NCBI RefSeq assembly: GCF_913777145.1
Contig: NZ_CAJYPS010000008.1
Location: 26,188-90,187, forward strand
Source: an uncultured Roseateles sp.
GTDB taxonomy: Bacteria > Pseudomonadota > Gammaproteobacteria > Burkholderiales > Burkholderiaceae_C
Reading direction: 5' to 3'
Length of the DNA: 64,000 bases
A program made the position numbers and the translations under genes. Under the pieces are notes generated by a model, which saw nothing but the letters and a program-made list of their open reading frames with translations, did not search any database and had not been told where the DNA came from. Of the stretch, positions 17,373 to 25,619 are shown piece after piece (position 1 is the first letter of the stretch; every line of letters begins with the position of its first letter).

Positions 17373-17708
17373 ATGTCTTTGTCCGATGCCGAATACCACG
17401 CCAAGGCCCACGCGCTGCTTGCTGCGGTGGAAACCCAGATCGACGCCTGGTTGGAGGCCGATCTGGTGGACATCGACACCCACCGCACCGGCGGCCTGCT
17501 GGAGCTGTCTCTGCCCGGGGGCAGCAAGATCGTGCTGAACACCCAGCCGCCGCTGCAGGAGATCTGGATGGCGGCGCGGGCCGGTGGCTACCACTTCAAG
17601 TGGCAGGGCGAGGCCTGGGTGGACACGCGCGAGGGCCATGAGTTCGGCGCGCTGCTGTCGCGCTGCGCCAGCGAGCAGGCCGGCGTGGCGCTGAGCTTCA
17701 AGCTCTGA
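17373..17708 (+). CDS. cyaY: Frataxin homologue, iron donor protein
   Basis: A 111-residue cytosolic frataxin-family protein that regulates and feeds iron to Isc-type Fe-S cluster assembly. It has the acidic first helix (SDAEYHAKAHALLAAVETQIDAW), the VDIDTHRTGGLLELSLPGGSKIVLNTQPP beta-sheet core, the conserved QEIWMAA with its tryptophan and the HFKWQGEAWVDTR strands. A slightly upstream ATG at 17352 exists, but family members start near MSLSDAEYH. Length is typical. Divergent from lptM by 19 bases and convergent with mrcA. Confidence 0.93.
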   Translation: MSLSDAEYHAKAHALLAAVETQIDAWLEADLVDIDTHRTGGLLELSLPGGSKIVLNTQPPLQEIWMAARAGGYHFKWQGEAWVDTREGHEFGALLSRCASEQAGVALSFKL

Positions 17709-17736
17709 GCGCCGGGTTGCGGCCCTGACTGCAGAC

Positions 17737-17757
17737 CTGACCCCGCCGGGGTCAGGA
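17737..17757. terminator. Perfect hairpin between convergent cyaY and mrcA
   Basis: CCTGACCCC and GGGGTCAGG are perfectly complementary (9 bp) around a 3-base loop in the 54-base convergent gap. It lacks a T-tract on either side, so it is probably a bidirectional RNA 3'-end stabiliser or a weak terminator rather than a standard intrinsic one. Confidence 0.55.
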
Positions 17758-17762
17758 CTTGT

Positions 17763-20144
17763 TCAGCGCCTGAAGATGTCCAGGATGGACTTGCGCTCGT
17801 CCTCGGTGGGCGCGCTGGGCACATTGCCGTCATTGCTCAGCTCCCGCACGCCGCTGCTGCCCGAGTACTCGTCGTAGAACCACTCGCCATTGAGGTTGAC
17901 CACGCCCTCGGGCGGCGTGATCTCCTCGACCGGCACATTGCGCAGCGCATGGGCCATGAACTCGATCCAGACCGGCAGTGACAGGCCGCCGCCGGTCTCG
18001 CGGTCACCCAGCTTGCGCGGCTGGTCGTAGCCTATCCACACCACCGCGACCAGGTCCTTCTGGTAGCCGGCGAACCAGGCATCCATGGAGTCGTTGGTCG
18101 TGCCGGTCTTGCCGTAGAGGTCGGGGCGCTTGAGCGTGGCCTGGGCGCGCGCCGCCGTGCCGCTGCGGGCGACTTCCTGCAGCAGGCGGCTCATCAGGAA
18201 GGCATTGCGCGGCTCGACCGCACGGGCGTCTTCGCTCAGCTCGCGCTTGGGGGCGTCGTACAGCACGCGGCCCTTGTCGTCCGTGATCTTGTCGATTAGC
18301 TGCGGCGCGACGCGGTAGCCGCCATTGGCGAACACCGAGTAGGCCTGGGCCATCTGCATGGGCGTCACCGAACCCGCACCCAGCGCCATCGTCAGGTAGG
18401 CCGGGTGCTTCTCGGCCTCGAAGCCGAAGCGGGTGATCCAGTCCTGCGCATAGTGCACGCCTATGGAGTTCAGCACGCGTATGGACACCATGTTCTTGGA
18501 CTTGGCCAGCGCCACATGCAGTGGCATCGGCCCCTCGAACTTGCCGTCGTAGTTCTTGGGTTCCCAGGGCTGGCTGCCGGTGCTGCCGGCGTCGAAGAAC
18601 AGCGGCGCGTCATTGACCACCGTGGCCGGCGTGAAGCCCTTTTCCAGCGCAGCCGAGTAGATGAAGGGCTTGAAGCTGGAGCCCGGCTGGCGCCAGGCCT
18701 GCGTCACGTGGTTGAACTTGTTCTTGGCGTAGTCGAAGCCGCCCACCAGCGCTCGCACCTGGCCGTTGCGTGGGTCGATCGCGACGAAGGCGCCCTCGAC
18801 CTCGGGCAGCTGGGTGATGGTCCACTCGTTGCCGTCCTTCTGCTTGGCCACCTTGATCACGCGCACCACCGCGCCGCGGCGGATGCGGGTCTTGGGGTTG
18901 CCCTTGTCCGACAGGCCGGAGGTGGCAGGCTTGAGGCCTTCGCCGGTGATGGTGACGGTTTCACCGCTTTGCAGCACGGCGCTGACCTTCTTCGGGTCGG
19001 CGTCCAGCACCACGGCAGCGAGCAACTCGTCGTTGGCCGGGTGGTCGGCCAGCGTCTCGGCGATGCGGGTGTCCAGGTCGCTGCTGCTGGCCGGCAGGTC
19101 GGCATAGGCCTCGGGGCCGCGGTAGACCTGGCGGCGCTCGTAATCCATGATGCCGCGGCGCAGCGCCCGGTAGGCGCTGTTCTGGTCGTCGCTCTTGATC
19201 GTCAGGTAGACGTTCAGGCCGCGCGAGTAGGCGGCGTCGCCATACTGGTTGTAGATCAGCTGGCGGGCGGCTTCGGCCACGAACTCGGCATGCGAGGCCG
19301 GCTCGGCAACCCGCTGCACCCGCACCTTCTCCGCCTTGGCCTCGTCGCGCTGTTCCTCGGTGATGTAGCCGGTCTCGTACATCCGGTCCAGGATGTATTG
19401 CTGGCGTATGGTCGCGCGCCTGGGGTTGTTGATGGGGTTGTAGGCGGATGGCGCCTTGGGCAGGCCGGCCAGCATCGCGGCCTCGGCGATGGAAACCTTG
19501 TCCAGCGTCTTGCCGAAGTAGATTTCGCTGGCTGCCGCAAAGCCGTGCGCGCGATGACCCAGGAAGATCTGGTTCATGTAGATCTCGAGGATCTGCTCCT
19601 TGGACAGCGCGGACTCGATCTTCAGCGCCAGCAGGATCTCGTAGATCTTGCGGGTGAAGGTCTTCTCGGTGGACAGGTAGAAGTTGCGCGCCACCTGCAT
19701 GGTGATGGTGGAGGCGCCCTGGCTGCGCGATTCGCCGATGTTGGCCAGGCCGGCGCGCAGCACGCCCAGGTAGTCCACGCCGCCGTGCTGATAGAAGCGC
19801 GCGTCCTCGATGGCCAGCACCGCCTCCTGCATGACCTTGGGGATCTGCGCGATCGGCAGGTAGCTGCGCCGCTCCTCGCCGAATTCGCCCAGCAGCACGC
19901 CGTCGCTGGACAGCACCCGCATCGGCAGCTTGGGGCGGTAGTCGGTCAGTCCGCTGATGTCCGGCAGGTTGGGATAGGCCATGGACAGCGCCAGCGCCAC
20001 CAGCAGCGCCACGGCCAGCGCGCCGCCCGCGGCCAGCCCCAGCAGCCACAGCAGGGCGCGGCTCAGGCGGGCGGAGAGGGTGGGGGAGGGCGTGCCGGCT
20101 GCGGGGGAGGGGCTGGGTGCAGCGGAGCGGGACGTGTCGTTCAT
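17763..20144 (-). CDS. mrcA: Penicillin-binding protein 1A
   Basis: A 793-residue bifunctional class A PBP. It has a cytoplasmic N-terminus rich in Ser/Pro, a membrane anchor at about 28-55, and a GT51 glycosyltransferase domain with the catalytic Glu in AIEDARFYQHGG (about 113) and QGASTITMQVARN. The PBP1A-specific OB-like insert follows (about 340-450), then the transpeptidase with SSFK (about residue 488), SKN and KTGT motifs. It polymerises and cross-links peptidoglycan in the periplasm. Upstream in-frame sequence to 20258 is not family-like, so the ATG at 20144 was used. It is divergent from pilM, the usual arrangement in proteobacteria. Confidence 0.95.
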   Translation of the reverse strand: MNDTSRSAAPSPSPAAGTPSPTLSARLSRALLWLLGLAAGGALAVALLVALALSMAYPNLPDISGLTDYRPKLPMRVLSSDGVLLGEFGEERRSYLPIAQIPKVMQEAVLAIEDARFYQHGGVDYLGVLRAGLANIGESRSQGASTITMQVARNFYLSTEKTFTRKIYEILLALKIESALSKEQILEIYMNQIFLGHRAHGFAAASEIYFGKTLDKVSIAEAAMLAGLPKAPSAYNPINNPRRATIRQQYILDRMYETGYITEEQRDEAKAEKVRVQRVAEPASHAEFVAEAARQLIYNQYGDAAYSRGLNVYLTIKSDDQNSAYRALRRGIMDYERRQVYRGPEAYADLPASSSDLDTRIAETLADHPANDELLAAVVLDADPKKVSAVLQSGETVTITGEGLKPATSGLSDKGNPKTRIRRGAVVRVIKVAKQKDGNEWTITQLPEVEGAFVAIDPRNGQVRALVGGFDYAKNKFNHVTQAWRQPGSSFKPFIYSAALEKGFTPATVVNDAPLFFDAGSTGSQPWEPKNYDGKFEGPMPLHVALAKSKNMVSIRVLNSIGVHYAQDWITRFGFEAEKHPAYLTMALGAGSVTPMQMAQAYSVFANGGYRVAPQLIDKITDDKGRVLYDAPKRELSEDARAVEPRNAFLMSRLLQEVARSGTAARAQATLKRPDLYGKTGTTNDSMDAWFAGYQKDLVAVVWIGYDQPRKLGDRETGGGLSLPVWIEFMAHALRNVPVEEITPPEGVVNLNGEWFYDEYSGSSGVRELSNDGNVPSAPTEDERKSILDIFRR

Positions 20145-20367
20145 GTGCCGGCGGGCGCGTGCCCGGCGGTGGTGATGTGGCGGCGGATTATAGGAAGTGG
20201 CGTCGCACCGCCAGCATGGACAGACTTGGTTACAGAAACCGTCGCATCCGCGTCGCAATAGGCGTGGTTCGCTCGTTTCCCAGGAGCGTCCGGGCCCGTC
20301 GCTTCGTGTATGTTTCGCAACGCGGCGTTACTGCCGTGCGCCGTTTTTTCGTTCGGAGTCAACGGCT

Positions 20368-20396
20368 TTGCTGCTAGCATTCAAGTAACTTATTAA
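20368..20396 (+). promoter_or_regulatory. Candidate sigma70 promoter of pilMNOPQ
   Basis: TTGCTG (20368-20373) and TATTAA (20391-20396) are spaced by 17 bases in the one AT-rich stretch of the 291-base mrcA-pilM divergent region, 40 bases before the pilM ATG. The rest of that region shows no other clear element. Confidence 0.6.
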
Positions 20397-20435
20397 TAGT
20401 CCAACTTGGGAATCCTGGGTTGGCAGACAAAGGGC

Positions 20436-21515
20436 ATGGGAATACTTGACGCACTCTTGGGTCGCAAGCACCCCCCCCTGATTGGCCTGGATATCAGTTC
20501 CTCCAGCGTCAAGCTGGTGGAGCTGAGTCAGACCAAGGCCGGCGAGTTCGTGCTGGAGCGCTTTGCCAGCGAGCCCTTCGAGAAGGGGTGGATCGCCGAC
20601 GGCCAGATCGAGAAGTTCGACGAGGTGGCCGATGCCGTGCGGCGCGTGGTGGCGCGCAGCGGCAGCAAGACCCGGGACGCCGCACTGGCCATGCCGCAGT
20701 CGGCCGTGATCACCAAGAAGATCATGCTGCCCGCCGGCCTGCGCGAGGAAGAGTTGGAGCTGCAGGTCGAGGCCGAGGCCAATCAATACATTCCGTTCTC
20801 GCTGGACGAGGTGAGCCTGGACTTCTGCGTGATCGGCCCCAGCCCCACGTCTGTGGGTGATGTGGAGGTGATGATCGCCGCGTCCCGCAAGGACCGCGTG
20901 CAGGACCGTCAGGGCCTGGCCGAGGCGGCGGGTCTGCGGCCGGTGGTGCTGGACATCGAGTCCCATGCATCGCGCATGGCCATGGGCCGGCTGATCGCCG
21001 CGCTGCCCAACGAGGGCCGTGATGCGCTGGTCGCCCTGTTCGAGATCGGCGCCGACACCACCAGCCTCAAGGTGCTGCGCGACGATGAGCTGCTGTATGA
21101 CCGCGACCAGTCCTTCGGCGGCGCGCAGCTGACCAGCCTGATCTCGCGCCAGTACGGCTTCTCCTTCGAGGAGGCCGAGCAGAAGAAGCTGTCCAACGAG
21201 CTGCCCGAGGACTACGAGTCCAGCGTGCTCAACCCCTTCGTGGACAGCCTGTCCCAGGAAATCGGCCGGGCGCTGCAGTACTTCTTCACCAGCACGCCGC
21301 ACCACAAGGTGCATTACGTGATGCTGGCCGGCGGCACTGCGACGCTGCCGGGCCTGAAGGAGCGCGTGACCGACCTGACCGGCTTTGCCTGCATGGTCGT
21401 GAACCCGTTCGAGAACATGGCGCTGGGCTCCGCCGTGCGTGAGGCCAAGCTGCGCCGCGAGGCGCCGTCCTACCTGACCGCCTGCGGCCTGGCGATGCGG
21501 AGGTTCTTCCAGTGA
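20436..21515 (+). CDS. pilM: Type IV pilus assembly actin-like ATPase PilM
   Basis: A 359-residue cytosolic actin/FtsA-like protein with LIGLDISSSSVKLVEL (phosphate-1 type loop) at the N-terminus, GADTTSLKVL in the middle and VMLAGGTATLPGL near the C-terminus. PilM binds the short cytoplasmic tail of PilN (INLLPYRE) and links the inner-membrane alignment complex to PilB/PilC. The ATG at 20436 (MGILDALLG) was chosen over an upstream TTG at 20406. It is the first gene of a five-gene run coupled mostly by stop/start overlaps. Confidence 0.95.
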   Translation: MGILDALLGRKHPPLIGLDISSSSVKLVELSQTKAGEFVLERFASEPFEKGWIADGQIEKFDEVADAVRRVVARSGSKTRDAALAMPQSAVITKKIMLPAGLREEELELQVEAEANQYIPFSLDEVSLDFCVIGPSPTSVGDVEVMIAASRKDRVQDRQGLAEAAGLRPVVLDIESHASRMAMGRLIAALPNEGRDALVALFEIGADTTSLKVLRDDELLYDRDQSFGGAQLTSLISRQYGFSFEEAEQKKLSNELPEDYESSVLNPFVDSLSQEIGRALQYFFTSTPHHKVHYVMLAGGTATLPGLKERVTDLTGFACMVVNPFENMALGSAVREAKLRREAPSYLTACGLAMRRFFQ

Positions 21516-22114
21516 TCCTCATCAATCTGCTGCCGTACCGCGAAGAGCGGCGCAAGCGGCGCAAGCAGGCCTTCTTTGCCGGCCTGGGCCTGGCCGCGCT
21601 GATCGGCGTGGGCCTGGTGATGGCCGCCCTGCTGCTGCTGCAGTTCCTGACCTCCGAGCAGCAGGCACGCAACCAGTACATCAGCAACGAGATCTCCCTG
21701 CTGGAGACGCAGATCAAGGACATCGCCAACCTGCGGGCCGAGATCGAGGGCCTGAAGGCGCGCCAGCGCGCGGTGGAAGACCTGCAGAGCGACCGCAACA
21801 CGCCGGTGCAGCTGCTGAACGATCTGGCACGCCTGGCCCCCGAGGGCATCTACCTCACCGCAATCCGCCAGGCCGACAAGGTGGTGACGGTCAGCGGCGT
21901 GGCGCAGACCAACGAGCGGGTGTCCGAGTTCCTGCGCAACATCTCGCGCGGCTCGGAATGGCTGGAAAAGCCCGACCTCATCGAGGTCAAGCTGGCCAAT
22001 GTCAGCACCAACACCCGCGAGTCGCGCCGCCTGCTGGACTTCTCGATCAAGCTGTCGATCAAGTCGCCGGTGCGCGAGCCGCAACCCGGCGCCAGCGCCC
22101 CCAGGAAGGGCTGA
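21512..22114 (+). CDS. pilN: Type IV pilus inner membrane protein PilN
   Basis: A 200-residue bitopic protein that begins with the PilM-binding motif ILINLLPYREERRKRRK, followed by a membrane segment at about 24-45, a coiled coil (about 55-90) and a periplasmic ferredoxin-like domain (about 100-180). It dimerises with PilO in the alignment complex. The GTG start overlaps the pilM stop (GTGA), a coupled start. The length is normal. Confidence 0.94.
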   Translation: MILINLLPYREERRKRRKQAFFAGLGLAALIGVGLVMAALLLLQFLTSEQQARNQYISNEISLLETQIKDIANLRAEIEGLKARQRAVEDLQSDRNTPVQLLNDLARLAPEGIYLTAIRQADKVVTVSGVAQTNERVSEFLRNISRGSEWLEKPDLIEVKLANVSTNTRESRRLLDFSIKLSIKSPVREPQPGASAPRKG

Positions 22115-22120
22115 TCCACC

Positions 22121-22816
22121 ATGGCGACCTCTCTTCCCAAGATCGACCTGAACGCCTGGTTCGCCGACCTGACGGACCAGTTCAAGGACCTCAACCCCCG
22201 CGAGCCCGGCCAGTGGCCACTGGCGCCCAAGCTGGCCTCCGGCCTGGCGGTGACTGCGCTGGTGGCGGTGCTGGGCTATGTGTTCGTGCTGTCCGACGTG
22301 CAGGCCGAGCTTGAGGCTGCGCGTGACCGCGAGCCCCAGCTGCGCTCCGACTTCCAGAACAAGCTGGCCCAGGCGGTCAACCTGCCCGAGCTGCGCAAGC
22401 AGAAGAGCCAGGTCGAGGAGTATGTGACCCAGCTGGAGAAGCAGCTGCCGGGCAAGGCCGAAATCGATTCGCTGCTGTCCGACATCAGCAGCGCCGGCGT
22501 CGGGCGCGGCCTGCAGTTCGAGCTGTTCCGTCCGGGCCAGGAGCTGGTGAAGGACTACTACGCCGAGCTGCCGATCTCGGTCCGGGTGTCGGGTCGCTAT
22601 CACGACATCGGCTCCTTTGCGGCCGACGTGTCCAACCTCTCGCGCATCGTGACGCTGCACAACCTGGTGGTGCTCGCGCCCACCGGTGCCCGCGATGCCA
22701 ACGGGCCGCTGAGCATGGAGGCGACCGCGCGCACCTACCGCTACCTGGACAAGGCCGAGATCGACGAACAGAAGAAGGCCAAGGCGGCGGCCAAGGCCAA
22801 GGGAGGCAAGCCATGA
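22121..22816 (+). CDS. pilO: Type IV pilus inner membrane protein PilO
   Basis: A 231-residue protein with a membrane segment at about 42-62, a coiled coil (about 65-120) and a periplasmic domain with FELFRPGQE and ISVRVSGRYHDIGSFAADVSNL, the conserved PilO core. It pairs with PilN and binds PilP. The C-terminus is Lys/Ala-rich (KKAKAAAKAKGGKP). Starts six bases after pilN. Confidence 0.94.
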   Translation: MATSLPKIDLNAWFADLTDQFKDLNPREPGQWPLAPKLASGLAVTALVAVLGYVFVLSDVQAELEAARDREPQLRSDFQNKLAQAVNLPELRKQKSQVEEYVTQLEKQLPGKAEIDSLLSDISSAGVGRGLQFELFRPGQELVKDYYAELPISVRVSGRYHDIGSFAADVSNLSRIVTLHNLVVLAPTGARDANGPLSMEATARTYRYLDKAEIDEQKKAKAAAKAKGGKP

Positions 22817-23349
22817 GCGCGCGTCGCACAAGGGCCTGGCCCCTGCTGGTGCTGCCGCTGGCCCTGGCGGGCTGCGGCAGCGACATCGACGAGCTGCGCC
22901 AGTGGATGGACCAGCAGCGCAAGGAGGCGCGCCCCACGGTGACGCCGCTGCTGCCGCCCAAGAAGTTCCTGCCCCAGCCCTACGAGGCCGCGGCCGGCGT
23001 GGACCCGTTCAGCCCGCAGAAGCTCAGCGTCGCGATCAAGCAGGAAGCCGCCCAGCCCAACTCGCTGCTGACCGCCGAGATCAACCGGCGCAAGGAGCCG
23101 CTGGAGGCCTACCCGCTGGACAGCATGGGCATGGTGGGCAGCCTCACGCGCGACCAGAAGCGCTACGCGCTGCTGAAGGTCGACAACCTGCTCTACCAGG
23201 TCAAGGTGGGTGACTACCTGGGCCAGAACTTCGGCCGCATCACCAAGATCAGCGAGACCGAGATCACCTTGCGAGAAGTCGTCCAGGACGCTGCGGGCGA
23301 GTGGATAGAACGCACCAGTACCCTCCAGCTACAGGAGAAGGGACGATGA
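22813..23349 (+). CDS. pilP: Type IV pilus lipoprotein PilP
   Basis: A 178-residue inner-membrane lipoprotein with the LALAGCGSD lipobox, a linker that binds PilN/PilO (about 25-75) and a C-terminal beta domain (about 95-170: SMGMVGSLTRDQKRYALL, VKVGDYLGQNFGRI) homologous to the GspC homology region and contacting the secretin PilQ. ATGA overlaps with both neighbours indicate translational coupling. Confidence 0.94.
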   Translation: MSARRTRAWPLLVLPLALAGCGSDIDELRQWMDQQRKEARPTVTPLLPPKKFLPQPYEAAAGVDPFSPQKLSVAIKQEAAQPNSLLTAEINRRKEPLEAYPLDSMGMVGSLTRDQKRYALLKVDNLLYQVKVGDYLGQNFGRITKISETEITLREVVQDAAGEWIERTSTLQLQEKGR

Positions 23350-25568
23350 GCACAATGGAGAAGAAGTCGATGGGCCGTGGCTGGTTGCTGGGTTGTGCGC
23401 TCGCGCTGTTGGCGGTGCCTGCCGCCTGGGCGCAGACCACGGTGAGGGCGATCAACGCGAGCCAGCAGGCCGGCGTGGACGTGGTGCGCATCGAGCTGAG
23501 CGAGCCGCTGGCGGCCGTGCCGACCGGCTTCACGGTGCAGACCCCGCCGCGCATCGCGATCGACCTGCCGGGCGTGGTCAACGGCCTGGGGCGCAACTCG
23601 GTGGATCTGAACCAGGGCAATCTGCGCTCCGCTGCCGTGGCCCAGGCCGGCGAGCGCACCCGCATCGTGCTGAATCTGCGCCAGGCCTCGGCCTACACGC
23701 CCAAGCTGGAGGGCAATGCGCTGGTGCTGGTGCTGGAGGCGCCCGCGCCGCAGGCGGCAGCGCCCGGCGAGCCGGTGCACTTCGCGCAGAGCCTGAACAC
23801 CGCCACCCAGCCGCTGCGCGACGTGGACTTCCGTCGCGGTGCCGATGGTGCGGGTCGCATCATCGTGAACCTGCCCAGCAACCAGGTGGGTGTGGACATC
23901 CAGCAGCAGGGTCAGAACCTGGTGGTGGAGTTCCTGCGCTCCAGCCTGCCGGAGAACCTGCGCCGCAAGGTGGACGTGACCGACTTCGGCACGCCGGTGC
24001 AGACCATCTCCACCACGCAGACCGGCGACAAGGTGCGCATGCTGATCCAGCCCAAGGGCAGCTGGGAGCACAGCGCCTACCAGAGCGACAACCAGTTCGT
24101 GCTGGAAGTGCGGCCGCAGAAGGTGGACCCCAACAAGCTGACCCAGGGGCCAGGTTTTGCGGGTGACAAGCTGAGCCTGAACTTCCAGAACATCGAGGTG
24201 CGGGCGCTGCTGCAGGTGATTGCCGACTTCACCAACTTCAACGTGGTGACCAGCGACACCGTGACCGGCAACGTCACGCTGCGCCTCAAGGACGTGCCCT
24301 GGGACCAGGCGCTGGACATCATCATGCAGGCCAAGGGCCTGGGCCTGAAGAAGTCCGGCAACGTGCTGTGGATCGCGCCCAAGGAGGAGCTGGCCACCAA
24401 GGAAAAGCTGGATCTGGAATCCAAGGCCGCGATCGCGCAGCTGGAGCCGGTGCGTACCCAGTCCTTCCAGCTCAACTACGTGAAGGCACAGGACATCGCC
24501 AACGGCCTCACCGGCCAGAACATCGGCAACAGCGGCAGTGGCGGCAGCAGCGGTGGCAACAGCAGCAACAGCAGCGGCGGGTCGGGCTCCGGCACGCGCA
24601 TCCTGTCGCCGCGCGGCAGCGTGATCTACGAGGCCCGTACCAACCAGCTGTTCGTGTCCGACATCCCGAGCAAGCTCGAGGAGATCCAGGCCATGATCAC
24701 CAAGATCGACATCCCGGTGCGCCAGGTGTTGATCGAGGCGCGCATCGTCGAGGCCAACGACACCTTCGGTCGCGCGCTGGGCGTGAAGCTGGGCGCGCAG
24801 GACCTGCGCGGCCAGCAGGGCGGCATCCCGGGCTACAGCGTGGGTGGCAGCAACTACCTGACCATTGGCAACAACTACAACGGCGTGGGCTACCAGACCA
24901 ACCAGCCCGGTTCGTCTGCCCCGTCCAACTCGGCCAATGCCGGTGCCTACAACAACAGCCAGTTCGTGAACCTGGCGGCCAACACCTCGTCGGACGCCTT
25001 TGCGGGCGCCTCGGCCGCCACGGTGGCGCTGTCGCTGTTCAGCGCCACGGCCAACCGCTTCCTGAACCTGGAACTCTCGGCGCTCGAATCCGACGGCAAG
25101 GGCAAGATCGTGTCCAGCCCGCGCGTGATCACGGCCGACCAGGTGAAGGCGCTGATCGAGCAGGGCGAGGAGCTGCCCTACCAGGTGGCCACCTCCAGCG
25201 GCGCGACCTCCATCTCCTTCCGCAAGGCCAGCCTCAAGCTGGAGGTCACGCCGCAGATCACGCCGGAAGGCAGCGTGATCCTGAGCGTGGACATCAACAA
25301 GGACAGCCGCGGCACGCTGACGCCCCAGGGCTATTCCATCAACACCAAGCACGTGAACACCCAGGTGCTGGTGGAGAACGGCGGCACCGTGGTGATAGGC
25401 GGCATCTACACGATGGACGAGGCCGAGACCGTGAACAAGGTGCCGCTGCTGGGCGATGTGCCGGTGCTGGGCAATCTGTTCAAGAACAAGACGCGCACGT
25501 CCAGCAAGACCGAGCTGTTGATCTTCCTGACACCCAAGGTGGTCAACGAGCGGTCGGCGGTGCGCTAA
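23346..25568 (+). CDS. pilQ: Type IV pilus secretin PilQ
   Basis: A 740-residue outer-membrane secretin. It has a signal peptide ending AWAQ, two AMIN domains (about 33-130 and 150-255) for peptidoglycan/septal targeting, an N0 domain beginning KLSLNFQNIEVRALLQVIADF, an N1 domain interrupted by a Gly/Ser/Asn linker (about 396-420), and the C-terminal secretin domain with VPLLGDVPVLGNLFKNK and a LLIFLTPKVV end. It forms the gated channel for the pilus. The start overlaps the pilP stop (ATGA); ATGs 3 and 8 codons later are also possible. Confidence 0.95.
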   Translation: MSTMEKKSMGRGWLLGCALALLAVPAAWAQTTVRAINASQQAGVDVVRIELSEPLAAVPTGFTVQTPPRIAIDLPGVVNGLGRNSVDLNQGNLRSAAVAQAGERTRIVLNLRQASAYTPKLEGNALVLVLEAPAPQAAAPGEPVHFAQSLNTATQPLRDVDFRRGADGAGRIIVNLPSNQVGVDIQQQGQNLVVEFLRSSLPENLRRKVDVTDFGTPVQTISTTQTGDKVRMLIQPKGSWEHSAYQSDNQFVLEVRPQKVDPNKLTQGPGFAGDKLSLNFQNIEVRALLQVIADFTNFNVVTSDTVTGNVTLRLKDVPWDQALDIIMQAKGLGLKKSGNVLWIAPKEELATKEKLDLESKAAIAQLEPVRTQSFQLNYVKAQDIANGLTGQNIGNSGSGGSSGGNSSNSSGGSGSGTRILSPRGSVIYEARTNQLFVSDIPSKLEEIQAMITKIDIPVRQVLIEARIVEANDTFGRALGVKLGAQDLRGQQGGIPGYSVGGSNYLTIGNNYNGVGYQTNQPGSSAPSNSANAGAYNNSQFVNLAANTSSDAFAGASAATVALSLFSATANRFLNLELSALESDGKGKIVSSPRVITADQVKALIEQGEELPYQVATSSGATSISFRKASLKLEVTPQITPEGSVILSVDINKDSRGTLTPQGYSINTKHVNTQVLVENGGTVVIGGIYTMDEAETVNKVPLLGDVPVLGNLFKNKTRTSSKTELLIFLTPKVVNERSAVR

Positions 25569-25619
25569 CGGGAGAAGGCCGCGTGGCGCAGCCGCGGGGC
25601 GATGCAGGAGTTTTGTGAG